Shown here one piece after another: positions 25,501-37,594 of a stretch of 64,000 nucleotides of DNA (positions within the stretch are counted from its first letter, which is position 1; every line of letters starts with the position of its first letter). The DNA lies in the NCBI GenBank assembly GCA_963573305.1, contig OY754329.1, positions 132,171,422 through 132,235,421 on the forward strand, given 5' to 3'. The stretch comes from Pyrrhosoma nymphula (lineage: Eukaryota; Arthropoda; Insecta; Odonata; Coenagrionidae). Both the position numbers and the translations under genes were made by a program. The notes below the pieces were generated by a model. That model saw only the letters and a program-made list of their open reading frames with translations, searched no databases and was not told where the DNA came from.

Positions 25501-26750
25501 ATTTGGGTAGAAAGAAATGAATAAAATAGTAATATTCATTATTCCATTTAGAATTGAAGGATTTCGCTAGTTGCATGGACCATGTTGTTTTCCCGTCTAG
25601 TGATTAATGGCAAACCTTTGGCAGGTATTGATTTGTTTAGCGAATGTTTGACTTTTGGCTAATTGATGAGACCGCTGACTTTTTGATCTTACTCTTGTCC
25701 ACCGAATCGGGTTTTTCAGTATTCTTCGATTGTAAACAAGTCGGTTTCTTCATTTTGGTTGCTTTTTAATGGCATGCTAGAAGCCCAGGCTCCACTCGCT
25801 GCTCCTTGTGACTACAGGTCATACTTACAATACCTCAATATTTGTTATTAATTATAATTACGAAAGTGTGAATTGTCATGCCTCTGTTGTAAGCTTTGTT
25901 TTATTACTGAATTAACACTGGAACTCGAGTATTCTTTAGTCCTAGGCCTTATGATACACAGGACGCGAATTGTTATTAGTACATTCCGGATTTAAAGAGT
26001 TCTTCGATGGTAACCTAGAGAAGTTCTTCATACCAGTTGCTTTATTAGTGGATTAGTTGAAACCCGCCTCCATTTCCGACTGCTTGGGGCTCCTGGTAAT
26101 ACTTTCCATGACTCACTATGGTCTATTAGCCATAATCACGAACGTTTGACCACAGTTGTAATTCGACGGCACTAAAATTTACGCTGGTCCTAGGAAAGGG
26201 AAACCTTTTATGCAATATAAATCTTAAAAAAAAAGAAAAAGAAATCTTTTAACAGAGTTTATTATTCACGGGGCCAAAAACTTATCGTTCTTTGATAATG
26301 AAATGTAATTTTGCAAGCAAGTATGAAGGTAAATATTTTATAACTTTAAAAACTGTTATTTTATAATAAATATGTATGTAAAATTTATTTTTTTAAATCT
26401 ACAAATAGTATTTACCATGCTAGGGTCTATTTTAATATTTAGTGTAATATATTTTTGCATATTGAAAATTATTCTCGCTTTGCAAATTACAACCATTTGC
26501 TAATTGAAAATTAAACGTTGTAAAATGCTATCCCAGCATAAAAAATAATATTTAAGTGAACTATCTGACTACATAAGAACATATTCACCGTATTATTCTT
26601 GTATTAATAGACGAGCGAGTTGGTAACCCCAAAATAGAGGTTCTCCACAGGGGTACCTATATTCCCATTCATTATTTGACTATAGTAATTTCGATTTTGT
26701 GTAAGATGTTGAGGAATTGATTCTTAATTTTATGCAACAGTGCAATATTC
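22591..26750. other. Gene-free region with pyrimidine-rich islands
   Basis: No supportable gene. Pyrimidine-rich, higher-GC stretches on the + strand lie at 23440-23660 and 24140-25110. The frames in them are low-complexity on both strands. Confidence 0.5.
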
Positions 26751-26753
26751 TCC

Positions 26754-26785
26754 CTGAATACGATGGTGGACATCACCATCGAAAC
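26754..26785 (+). ncRNA. Hammerhead-like motif with a 7-bp stem II
   Basis: CTGAATA (26754-26760), one extra C, GATGGTG (26762-26768), loop gacat, CACCATC (26774-26780), GAAAC (26781-26785). The hairpin is perfect over 7 bp. CTGAATA departs from the CTGANGA core at G8, a position important for catalysis, so I infer a decayed copy. The words 'catcacccgtcagg' at 26804 recur near 30996. Confidence 0.45.
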
Positions 26786-26994
26786 TTCGACACAGGTCGG
26801 TGCCATCACCCGTCAGGAAAGCCGAGAACTCATCATCCTAAGTTTTTTCCGGTTCAATAATTAATCATATTATACACTTGTCGTTAAGCCTGTTTGTGTT
26901 CTTCATATGGTAAAATTCTGCATCTATGTGGACGTTTCGATGGATAAACTCAGGTAATTTGAGCGAGATATAATTTCCAATAAAATTCAATGAA

Positions 26995-27465
26995 TTTGGC
27001 CCAGTCATGAAGAAAAATATCTCACGCTTCTATAGGTACAAAAATATCAGCCACATACCGCATTACTTTTTGAGATACTTGCGCAAAAATACCAGTCATT
27101 ATCCATGGAAAACGGTACGGGTTAGCACTCCAGAGAGAATATTTAAAAGTGAGGAATTTGTAACGCATAGGTCTCATCACCATATCATAGAACGCAGTAA
27201 TTTTCACTGAATTGCAAATATATCTTTGGTTGTGAAGGCGTTTTCAGCGTACGGCGTGAAAATATGAGTCAAGTTAACGACTTATGCGTGCATATTTAGT
27301 TATTTACTGAGAATTTCAGTCATATAAATTAATATTGTTGCGTCATTAATATGTCCATATTAACTTCATTCTTCTTACTACTGCTGAAATTAAAAAAATA
27401 AAATTCGAATATATGGTCTCTATTATGACTAGGGAAATATCTCGCTCAAACCACCTTAAGTATGT
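26995..27465 (+). repeat. Dispersed repeat family R1, copy 1
   Basis: Shares an ordered series of blocks with 36041-36520 and, less well, 41199-41595: 'gaagaaaaatatctca', 'gccacataccgcattact', 'gagatacttgc', 'gcactccagag', 'gtaacgca', 'ggttgtgaaggcgtt', 'atttcagtcat', 'aaattcgaatat' and 'tcgctcaaacc'. No reading frame is conserved across copies, so this is a non-coding repeat. Both better-preserved copies are about 475 bp. Confidence 0.75.
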
Positions 27466-27479
27466 CTACAAAACTCCTC

Positions 27480-28230
27480 TAAATCAACTTGCAAACCTTG
27501 CAAATCGTACGTGATTCGTTCTTATATCTCAAGGGATTTCGTCTTCCAAATCGCCTTTTCTCATTCCTGATCCATTCCTATTTTACGTCTCCTCCCTCTC
27601 TTCCCCTATCCTTTATCCCGATTCCTACTCTCTTTCTCTACTTTCACGTTCTTCCAACCCTCCCTGTCCTTCTTCCCTAATTTATTTTCCTCTCAAGCTT
27701 CTGTTTCCATCTTATCCTTCTGATCTCCCCTTCCCCACCGATCAAACCCCATACTCCTTCTCATGTATTCTCGCTTCCCACTTTTGGCCTTGAGGGACCC
27801 ATACCCAGTTCGATAGCCCGTGTTCTAATTCGCTTTTATTCTCACTCTTAATTCAGCATCCGTTCCTTTTGTTTTTAGTTACCATCTCTACTAAACCTTT
27901 AGATTGGGAAAGTACGGACAACGCAACCAAAACAGACGTATACAGTACATGGGGAAAACAGTGTGCAAACATGTTTCTACGGGAAAAATTTATTGCCAAG
28001 CCTGTAAGCTAGTTTAAGCCATGTTATGCCATCAACTTTGATGTTTTATATATTATACTATGATGCTTTAACCGCACATATCTTCCCCAATAACCACGGT
28101 TGTCGGCATCGGTTGAGGACAAACGCTGTCCATACTTTTTTAATCTAGAGCCTTAATCTCTGCCGCCGCCCCCTCCCTCATTTCCCCTACAATGCACTTC
28201 TTACTTCCCCACCGAACCCATCCTCAAGCC
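27480..28230. other. Pyrimidine-rich island, no gene
   Basis: About 27560-27900 and 28140-28225 are C/T-rich on the + strand. No domain, splice signal or RNA gene could be assigned. Confidence 0.45.
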
Positions 28231-28349
28231 CGTGTCACACGATATTTGATCCAAGTTAGAGGGTACTCGCCAGTATGATAGCTTTTTTTAATATCGTGTG
28301 ATGTAGAACCAGCATGCTGGCTATCAAAAATAATCGCTATCATACTGGC
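28231..28349. repeat. Cluster of nested inverted repeats, MITE-like
   Basis: Three perfect inverted pairs are packed in 120 bp: TCACACGATATT (28235-28246) with AATATCGTGTGA (28290-28301); GCCAGTATGATAGC (28269-28282) with GCTATCATACTGGC (28336-28349); and the palindrome CCAGCATGCTGG (28309-28320). The preceding 'cccgtgtcacacgat' resembles the ends of hAT-type MITEs. Boundaries and superfamily are not certain. Confidence 0.55.
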
Positions 28350-30129
28350 TAACTTCATTTCGTAATTGATGCGGGATAGTTTCCTATTCGTTCCCAGTAT
28401 AATCTAGTAGCTGTCGACCAATCACTTTAGCTTTTACAGTCACTGTACGATCATCACTTTTTGAAGTGGAACACTTCTTACGGAAGGGGGGGTAATGAAA
28501 GCCTAGCGTCACGCGGAACCTGACTCCCGGACGGAATTTCCGCTTAGAACATTTTTCTGTCATTCATTTACATATTTAAGCTAGAGGTTAGGTACTTGGT
28601 TTAAAAATGAGGCCTAAGCATATTTTGCATTGATTTTTCTAATCGCATTCTCTCTATCAATCGATAAACTGAAAGTTTTGAACTAAAAGCGAATTATTTA
28701 TGCATATTTAGATTTTTTTTCATTTTCGTTGCCAAGGAATATTTACATTGTTACTTTATTTCCATATGCTGTGAAAGATAGAAAAGTTACATTCAAGGGA
28801 ATTTAACTTTCGCGAGGTGTATTTTAATGGTTTTAAAGGCCTTCTGTTATTATTATTTACAACGCACATATTTTATTTACATATTTATTATTATTTACTC
28901 TTCATGTTTATTTATATCAAAATAATAGTGTATAATGATATCAATATAATTTATGTACTACATATGTTTATTTTTTATGTATAATACTGTCTACTCCACA
29001 CTGCCTGTCATATCCATACTCAACGTTCCAATTCTGTCGGCCGTCCCGCGACGGCCAAATTTCTTTTTAAATCAGCGCCTTTTATATCTCCTTGCGGCTT
29101 ATAGTTATTTTTGACCTTGATATTCAGCATTGAAACAATTTCCGACAATAGGTTTGACTACCTACTGCAATAGATTGTGTAATAAAAAATTATGAGACAT
29201 TCTCTCCTATACGAATGAAAACGGCGCTTCCTCACAAATACTAATTCAGTGACAGATTTAACTTTTGAGGATGACTCAAATCATAATAGAAGCCGTTCTA
29301 ATAATCAAGTATTGGATAGCATGCTTGGGGCGCGATCACGGTTCAAAATAACGTTGTGCGCTCGCGTTATCAATATTTTTCAGTTGCGCTCGTGAGAGAG
29401 AAAACGCGATCGTCATTCTTCGAAGTTTGTAAGGTGCTTTAAATTTCTAGTTTCAATTGCTGGGAGTGCGTTCTTGGGAAAGTGAAAATAAGCGTTTTGG
29501 TGAACGATAACGACCACGCGGAAGAAGTAACCGTGATCCGTCCCTGGGTCTTGTACTGGAACAAGTATCGTGCGATGCGGATTTCACCATCTCGCCCAAC
29601 CTCTCATCTCGCCCAGCATCCCGTCGTGTGTCCCTTTCTTCCGTCCTAATCCTTTCTTCCGACTCAAACGCCTCCTTCATCGGCCGTCAATAAGTCTAGT
29701 CGTCGTCGTCTTTAATTTCTTTTTTTCTCTCTCCTCTCTTTATCTCTTTCTTCTTCAATCTTTTCTCCTTTCCGATTGCGGGACAGTAACCTCTACATCC
29801 CCTTCAACCCCTCATACTCCCTATCCCAGTCATTTCTCTTTGTCTCCATTCTCTCATCCCTCTCTTCTGCAATCCACTGCTACGCCCTTCCTCGCAGCGC
29901 CTTCGCGATCGAGAGAGGGTATTTGGCAGACGATATCGGAGGAAAAGACTGTGTCGCATCCTTAGCGATCAGAGTCGTAGATAAAAGAAAGATATAAATC
30001 TTCATTTTGGGTGAAAGTGCGACCGTCTGGTCCCCTTTTTCCGATGAAAAATTACCAAGCCCCCGTTTCTACAAAATGTATCCACGGATATCATTTGACC
30101 TTCACTATCCCTCTGCTATCGTTATGATC

Positions 30130-30195
30130 GTAGAGTGGGTCGTATTACTTTAGTGGTCTGGGTTCGAATCCCTGAATGTTTGAGGGTTTTCTGTT
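30130..30195 (+). repeat. Possible tRNA-derived SINE head
   Basis: CTGGGTTCGAATCCCTG (about 30158-30174) is a perfect B-box sequence. An A box upstream is not convincing and no tRNA cloverleaf can be drawn, so it is at best a SINE fragment. It does not clearly belong to family A or B. Confidence 0.3.
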
Positions 30196-32730
30196 TAATC
30201 TCGATCACTACTTGAATGATATTTGGTGGAAAGCTGCAATTGACGCCATTCGTCGGATTGAGCGTGAAGCTTCTTGCAATAAACGTTGAAAATCCTGGCA
30301 TGGTGACCTCAGAAATTAATTACTGGGAAGTACCGAATAGGAAAATGTAGGTGAAAAACCAGCTGAATACCTCCCAATGGTGCAGTCTAAAGGCATAACA
30401 TAGGAAGGCAAGACATGATTATTAAGGGGTCCAAGCCAGTGCTTGAAACTATAGAAACAATGCTTCCAATTTTTCTTGAGAGATGGAGGTGGAGACTTAA
30501 AATGGAAGTGGGCCAGTTTGTATTTTTGTAGGACACTTGACCAAAATTTATTTAAGTCTATACAGCTCAATATTTTCCCAGCCAGTTGACAATAATTCAC
30601 ACTGGAAATTATTTCAGAAAGCAAGAAAAAAGAGTAATTATTAACAAAATGGCCCTACGTCATTTTTTCCTAAAACATTGTGAGCATTTTTCCAGTTTGA
30701 GATGTGATCGCCATTATGGAACACCTGTTGTATACCGAACCATCTCATTGTCCGAATAATAAGTAAATTAGCTTCAGAATACGCTACGGAGGTCAAATTG
30801 GACTGCAGTTGCCACTAATTGGGCGAGGCATCCATGCGTAGTAAAATATATTCTCACACTTTGTGGCATATTCTATTTTTTTCATGAGCTAAGGCATTAC
30901 ACTTGTGGATGCTTTGCACGAAAATGCCTTCTCGGGTGTTCCACTGGGTCAAAGGCTACATAGTGCCAACCGACATTTGGATGGTTGGCTTGAGCATCAC
31001 CCGTCAGGGTATACGATGCTCTGACGGCATTTGGACCCTGTTATATGCATGACGCCCGCCACAGTTCAAGCGACATGTAATAGGCCGTTTATGCGGATCG
31101 GCAACGCCAAGTTGCTTGCTCTGGTAGTCAAAGAGTAGATCGAAATTTGCATGGGGTGGAGGAATTTCAATCGGGACTCCGAATACACCATCAGTAACGG
31201 CATGAAGTGAACTTCGAAACTAGCGGGAAGAACGAGGAAAATCCTTTGGCGTTAAACCCTTGAATTATCCCGCCAAAGATTTCCAATCGCGAGTCACTTC
31301 GTTTGAACGACGGTAAAAACTATATTAGTTAACCAGCAATAATTTAATATAATAATCTTCAGTATTTTTGACTCACGCAGTTGCGAGGAAACGTAACATG
31401 TGTACGACATTAGTTAATAATTTGTCCATGAGTAACCACGGAGCAAGTATTGATCTCAGACGATTTTTTATTTGACTTCTTAGGTTGTTTTTAAGGATTA
31501 AGCACCCATTTTTACTATCACCCTTACTTAATGAAGCACTCATTTCCCGGCCCATAAGCAGCCATTAGACACGATGTGATTTTTCGGATAATATCGGATT
31601 TAGATAATACAAAAATTATAATCAGCATCCGATGGTGCTAACAATTAATAGGAAGAAAATGCTATTCTTAAATTCCAGAGATAGCAACTATAGAAAGAGC
31701 AATACCTAATTGTTTTATGAAAATTTCATCTGAAAAACGGCTGTAACAATTTTTTGAGAAACCATAACTTAAAGGTTTTAGGTACGAGAAATTCATAGGG
31801 CTAGGTCTGAAAATTAGTTATAGTACCGAATTAAAGTCCATAAAAATGTCCACGCTAATTCACGAAAAGCAAGAGAACCAATAGTGAATTTAAGGTGGAG
31901 TGTTTAATTTTAAGACTTTAAAATATGGTACAATGCAATTATGAAAACGAGAATTTGACTAAAATACGTGAGAAAGTTGAAAGTTAATTTTTAAAACGTT
32001 CGATTTAGACTTACTCACTGGTATTTAACTATAGATAAATGAGATCAAACACTCTTATTTTTCTGTTTTTATCACCCTTGTCAAGATTAGGCTCCATGGT
32101 TGCATCACTTGTTGTTTGTTTATTCACGGGAAAGGATAAAGGATGACGCATGCTGAAGTCAGATAAGTGAGTTATTGGGGTACCTGCGAAGTTTTATCAA
32201 CGCCTTGGCAAAAATCAATTTTCTCAGCTCGTGTGAAATATTCAAGTATTCGCCTTAAATAAAAATTACAATCTGAGCGAAGATCATGTCTCCAGATCCT
32301 CCAGATGTTTTAAGCTATTCATCGTAGGATCTTGAAAAAATATGAATAATGGAGAGTAGTTTAGTTCACAGACGCTAAGCAGTCTGCGGTGAGAGTCAAG
32401 AGATGAGCACCACATATGTCAATGAGAAACGGAATACATAAAAACATAGCTGTATCCTGGGTCCATAAGACGAAGGCCGATTTTTAAATTAATTTTAGAA
32501 AAAAGTGCGTCTTATGCGTCTTGAAATAAGTGGCACTTGTTTTTCAAAACTTTTCTTTTACCTCGTGGCGCTAAAATATTTCTTTTATTTTATCCTTTAA
32601 ATTGCTTCCCATGGGAAGAAAATCTGCAATTGTTCCATTATAGCAATGCGTAAAGATATATCGTGATGGATTATTTATGACCTCATTTTTATTTCTATCT
32701 TTACAGTATGTGCTTTCACATGAATTGTTT

Positions 32731-32750
32731 CGGTGAGATATATCTCACCG
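32731..32750. repeat. Perfect 20-bp palindrome
   Basis: CGGTGAGATATATCTCACCG is a perfect palindrome. The half-site CGGTGAGATAT recurs at about 32973-32983. It could be a binding site for a dimeric factor or chance. Confidence 0.5.
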
Positions 32751-33344
32751 GAATGCACTCACAAAACATTGTGGAAATACACATTCTTGCGATTCTTGAT
32801 TGTGTTGAATGAGAGAGCGTTGCATTTTACGGTCAAATATGTCCTTGATCTATGATCAAGCAATCCAAGCTGTATTTATATTAACCGTCACTTAATCGTA
32901 TGCATGCAAATTTATCGTAATATTTATCTCAGCTTACGGCTGAGGGAAGTGGAATATTAACAAGCGTATAGATCGGTGAGATATTTAGGGTGCGGCGTTT
33001 TCTTTGGCCCTTTTGAACGAAAACCTTAAAAATTGATTTATAGTTCGAAGGAGGGCGATATAAATACGCCGCTGACCGCTATAGCCGTGGTGGATTTATT
33101 TAAGTGATTCCATGGCGGGCGAAGGCGCTAAGCTTATACCTTCACCCATCTCAAAGGTATCTTGGAGGAAAACAAAACCTTTGAATTCTTCCTCTAATAG
33201 CCGATGGCCATGGCGTAGCCTTGGAGTGTGGCGAAGGAAGACCTCTATTACAAATACCTTTCATAACTTGACCCTATTCCAACATATGTAATAAGAATCT
33301 ATAATAAATAGTTTACTTAGCACTTTGCCACATAATATATTAAA

Positions 33345-34070
33345 CAGTACAGCACGTTTCGCTGATCTACTGAATCATCAGGTACAAATTCATAGTTTGT
33401 TTGGTCTATTGACCGTAAATGACCGTTGACCGTTGTTTGTACGGTCTTTATTTCGTGAATGCAAAATTGCATACGTTACTCTCGTTATTGGGAGATTCTT
33501 TTGTTTTGTTTGTCAGAAAGAAAGTTGAAATGAAAGAAAGAAAATTACGCTATAGTTACATAACATATATTCATCGAAATCATTAGTACAAATGGCTAAC
33601 CTATGAGCAATTGGTCACTGGTAACCAATAGTTTCTGCTTTCTAATGTTAATTTTATATTTCTTTTGTTATAAACGTCTAACTCGATTTCACCTCTCCCT
33701 AGACACCTCGATCACTAAAATTGACCGACTCGTTCCGGAGATACAACTAAACTGAGTGCGCGCCGTGTCCACACAAGCCCAAGTGTAGACCCCCACGCGC
33801 AGTGCTGTGACGTCACCTCGCAACCCCCTCTCCACTAGCGACAAACCATTTCCGGTAGTCGACGAAACGGGCTATCCAGTCATAGTTTTAGATATTCTGT
33901 AATCGTTATAGTTTTTGCACACGAGGCTCTCGAATGTACACAAGTATTGGTCACGGCAAAACCTTAACATGACACCGAGAACGAACCATTAAATGTTCAT
34001 TCGCATTCACATCAAAACAAACGATGAATTTGTACCTGATGGTGCCGTAGATTGGCGAAACGCGTTGTAC
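33345..34070. mobile_element. Element with inverted termini, each with a hammerhead-like motif
   Basis: The segment at about 33345-33405 reappears inverted at about 34013-34070: 'caggtacaaattcat' followed by '(a/c)gtttgttt' on the left, and the complement on the right. Both arms hold a hammerhead-like motif facing outwards. The inside (about 33480-34000) is unlike the arms and includes a GC-richer piece at 33680-33870. No open frame of note, so it is non-autonomous if mobile. Confidence 0.65.
33356..33381 (-). ncRNA. Hammerhead-like motif, left arm, decayed stem II
   Basis: On the minus strand: CTGATGA, T, then TCAGTAGATCAGC where stem II should be, GAAAC, GTGCT, GTA. The core boxes and the GTA triplet match the right-arm copy (34026-34084), but the stem II halves no longer pair. 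Confidence 0.5.
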
Positions 34071-34084
34071 CGTTTCATAAATTC
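34026..34084 (+). ncRNA. Hammerhead ribozyme candidate, type I
   Basis: Stem I strand GAATTTGT (34026-34033), AC, CTGATGG (34036-34042), extra T, stem II GCC-gtagatt-GGC (34044-34056), GAA, minimal stem III AC-GCGTT-GT (34060-34068), cleavage-site A (34069), a short spacer and the second stem I strand ATAAATTC (34077-34084), which pairs with the first over 8 bp with one G-U. GTA is an accepted hammerhead triplet. CTGATGG instead of CTGATGA is a defect at A9, so activity may be weak or lost. Confidence 0.6.
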
Positions 34085-34089
34085 TGTAC

Positions 34090-36040
34090 ACGCTTCCACG
34101 TAGTGAATCCTGGAATTATAGAGTATATATTAAATAAAAATAAGCTTTCCCTCCTCTAATTGTGAAAAGAAATTGAGGTTATCGCCCTATTACTAGACTA
34201 CACGATTGGAAAATGGTCATATTCATACTCAAATCACATGACGATACTTAAGGCGAAATGGTGACTTTTTCCCTTTAATATATTATTCCTCGACATTTCC
34301 ACCAAGAAGGCTGTCTCTAAAATGTATGCAAATGTTAGGTTTCCCGAACTGTTGCTTTAAAATATATTTATCTTTTCAGGGTGATGATATATCTTTGTTT
34401 ATTCAAATAATGGATTATTTACTCTATTTTCCGACGATTCGCAAATTTTTCTTGCTTCCTCTGTTACCAATAAGTGATTCATATAATTTTTTCAAGGAGT
34501 AAGCAATTTACACTTTACATACAAAAACGTACTCCAGGTTACAAAGATGGATACAGCGGTTTACAAAATGTATATGCTAAAAATATTTATCCAAGATTTA
34601 GTGCTACAAGTCTCTCTTTGTGTAGGTAGGTACTTCTTTTTAAATTTGGTATGGATAATGTAGTGGTTGTATAGTATGGATATTTGGTTGTTATTATGTT
34701 GTTATTTATAAAGTGCTAACTTTTTCGTGGTTTCCACAAAAACCGAGACCTATATGAAAAGATATATTCTTGTAACTTAATTCTCAGAGCATAAAATATG
34801 TGGTTTTTAGCGCTTTATTGATTAAACTAGTTTTTCATTGAAGGTTGAAAAGCGATTAATATATGGTTGAAAAATATACTGGCTACCTAGAGATTCCTAG
34901 AAAAACGTGTAATTTCTTTGATGTGGACATTAAATTCATAACTGTTGTTTTCGCAAAGTAAACTTGAAGTTACATGATGTTAATTACGAGAGAGGTACCA
35001 CCTCAGAGAGGTGTATAAACCATGCACAGAAGATTTCAAATTTTTACTTGATATAAAAAACGGAAATTCCCCGTAAAATCCTTACCCTCTATCTTCCCAT
35101 TTGTGTAAGAGAGAGTCAAGTCCTGGATCCCAGCCATGCAATACGCATCGGACGGAAGACAATGGGTGACATTTTGAGCCATTCGCATTCCAGGATTATT
35201 CTCGCACCACTCCATGACTAAAAAAAATAATTGAGGGCTACCCTTTTTTTCCCTGGATCCCCCTCGAGGCTTTTAATCACAATTGTTCACGGCAGGATTC
35301 GACCGAATGCTCCGTCAGAGTCCCTCGCCCGCCCACATTCCATTCTTTCGTTATTCTGATCAGCTCCTTTTACTCCGTCGTAACACGGGTACTCTAGTTC
35401 TCCTCTCGACCGCACTTCACGCATCGATTCTGATCCGTGAATAACTGGATTGAGCGTTGCCTAGCAACAGAGAGCTGATAAATGATGCAGTTGGCGCCAT
35501 ATTACTAGACGTATATCTATCAAGGACGTGTACTTCCAGGAATGGTAATGCTACTCGAATTTCATATACTTTTATGTGTCACTGCCTATTGATTTAAAAG
35601 AATTATAGACAAAAATAAATCCTGGAATTTTCAATAAAATTCAAGTTTTTTGTTCAAATATTGACTGAAGCCATTGATAAAGTGTGATGGTATCAAGACG
35701 CATGAAAGTGAAGCTGATTTGATTATCGAAATGACCCACCTAACCTTAAAATCACGGGAAAATGTTCCATAAATTTTATATTTTATGAAGTGCTTTCTTG
35801 AAAGTCACACTTTTTTATAGATAGACCGTAACGGTACCGGGACAGTTCTGCCACTAATGCGAATGTCTTTTGGCGTATTAACTCCCCAACTGATTCATTC
35901 AATATAGCCGATTGCGCATTTTAATTATTTCAAAACTCTCGTGTGATATCATACCATATGATTGCATCTATTCTCTTCGAAAAGGTAGTTTGAGTGAGAT
36001 GTCATTTCAATTGTAATTACATTATTTAAACTACATCATA
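34090..36040. other. AT-rich region, nothing recognised
   Basis: About 2 kb without a supportable gene or repeat. Confidence 0.5.
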
Positions 36041-36520
36041 AAGAAAAATATCTCATTTTTCCAAAAATACCAAAATACCAGCCACTTACCGCATTACTTT
36101 TCGAGATATTTGCCAAAAAGTAGAAGTAGTTTTACATGGGAAATGGTATGGGTATGCACTCCAGAGATACTTCATTGTAAAAATATGGAATTTATAACGC
36201 ACGGATCTTGTCAAAAATTACAAAGTGTGAAATTTGTGTTAATTCTCAACTATTTTGAAAAATAAATCAATTACCCACCGTAGTAATGTTAACCAAAATC
36301 ATTGGTTGTGTAGGCGTTTACACCGTATGGGGTGAAGATAGATTTATGCGTATTTGGTTAATTTCTGATAATTTCAGTCATTTACAACAACATTATTGTG
36401 CCATTATTTATATTATTATACAAAATTTACTTCATGCTTCTTACAACTGCAGAAATAGAAAAATAAATTCGAATATCGCCTCAATTAGGAATAGAGAAAA
36501 AAATCGCTCAAAACCTCTTT
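36041..36520 (+). repeat. Dispersed repeat family R1, copy 2
   Basis: Aligns block by block with 26995-27465 in the same orientation: 'aagaaaaatatctca', 'gccacttaccgcattact', 'gagatatttgc', 'gcactccagaga', 'ggttgtgtaggcgttt', 'atttcagtcat', 'aaattcgaatat', 'tcgctcaaaacc'. By eye identity is about 70%. The 78-codon frame at 36286-36522 is not conserved in copy 1, so it is not a gene. Confidence 0.75.
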
Positions 36521-36739
36521 AATCTATGACTGACTCTAGCAGGTGAATTGACATGGGCCAGAGGTAGTGTGACTAGTGTCATTTGCATGCTCGTATTTTA
36601 ATACGTGCCGACTGAAAATTGCCGAAAACATGAAGACACTTGTAGAATTTCAACTAAAATGCAGACCGATTTCACAGATTTTAAAGCAAAATAGCTACTT
36701 TTCGAGCAATTAACTTTCAAACCAGATACGGACGTACAC

Positions 36740-37160
36740 CGACGTTTTCGTCGGTCTTCGTTCCCCTTTTCCTATTCTCTAGTTGTATCCTTCTCGTAAA
36801 ATAATCTCTTTACGCGACCCCTTCCTCTGACATTTGAATTCCTCCGACTTTCTCTCTCATCCTCGCTCTGCCCGAGATAAAAGGTTTTGCATCAATCACT
36901 TCCGCTCCCTGTCCGCCTCAATTAATTCCGAATTCTCTCCCGCTCGGTGTCTCCTCGCTCCAGAAACACCGTCCCCCCCGTCTTCCGATATTAGCGCCGT
37001 GTTATCAGCTTCCCATACGCGTGGCCAGGACGGAGCCCCTTTTAAAGTTTATGGCGTGCGACATTCGGGAGTGAATGTTGGAGTCCTAATTGAGAGAGGT
37101 GCTTACCATTATGCAGCTTTCCTCCATCACGCAAATTCTCTGGGGTGAAAATGGAGTTCT
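36740..37160. other. GC-richer island with an unassigned frame
   Basis: Pyrimidine-rich and higher in GC than the flanks. The + frame 36834-37148 (104 codons) starts with MNSSDFLSHPRSARDKRF and has no recognisable domain. Its 3' half is less compositional than most frames here, so a short exon cannot be excluded, but I have no splice or homology evidence. Confidence 0.25.
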
Positions 37161-37379
37161 TATTTTGTGTTTATACCCTGTTCCTTGGATGAATCAAGGA
37201 GCCTAATAGCTCTAACTTTGAAGAGGTAATTTTAGTATGATAATTGGGCTCGATTTACTAAAAAATTGCGCCCTTAAAGTTTTTTGTCATCCATTAAGCA
37301 ATTTTTTTTGCCATCATTTGGGATATATAAATTCGTTCGTATTAATGCATGTATGTAAGTTCGATCTGAGCTGTACTAA

Positions 37380-37475
37380 CAAGGGATGAAATTTGCCATG
37401 AAAAGTTCACAATAATTATAACTCGCAACTACCTATTGTGTTAACTGGTTACACCACTGAGCTATCTTATTCCTA
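37380..37475 (-). repeat. tRNA-derived SINE head, third type
   Basis: On the minus strand TAGCTCAGTGG (37454-37464) is a perfect A box, in a D-arm-like AGCTCAGTGGTGTAACC. The B-box position reads GCGAGTTATAATTATTG (37410-37426), well away from consensus. It differs from families A and B. Probably an old SINE or tRNA pseudogene. Confidence 0.45.
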
Positions 37476-37594
37476 CATGAATTTATTTCGGTTAACGTTT
37501 ATAGAAAGGGTATTTTATATATATGATGCATATATTTATTTTCCTATATGGTTCAATTGGATGAGGCAGGTCATCAGGGATTTCTTCCGCGTTT

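Larger units (their letters stand above)
28350..33340. other. AT-rich region, no gene recognised
   Basis: Almost 5 kb without a supportable coding region. It contains a pyrimidine-rich island at 29570-29900, a tRNA-like B box at about 30156-30168, a pseudoknot-like pair of interleaved inverted repeats at 30992-31027 and a perfect 20-bp palindrome at 32731-32750. The minus-strand frame 30316-30624 has no recognisable domain. Confidence 0.5.
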
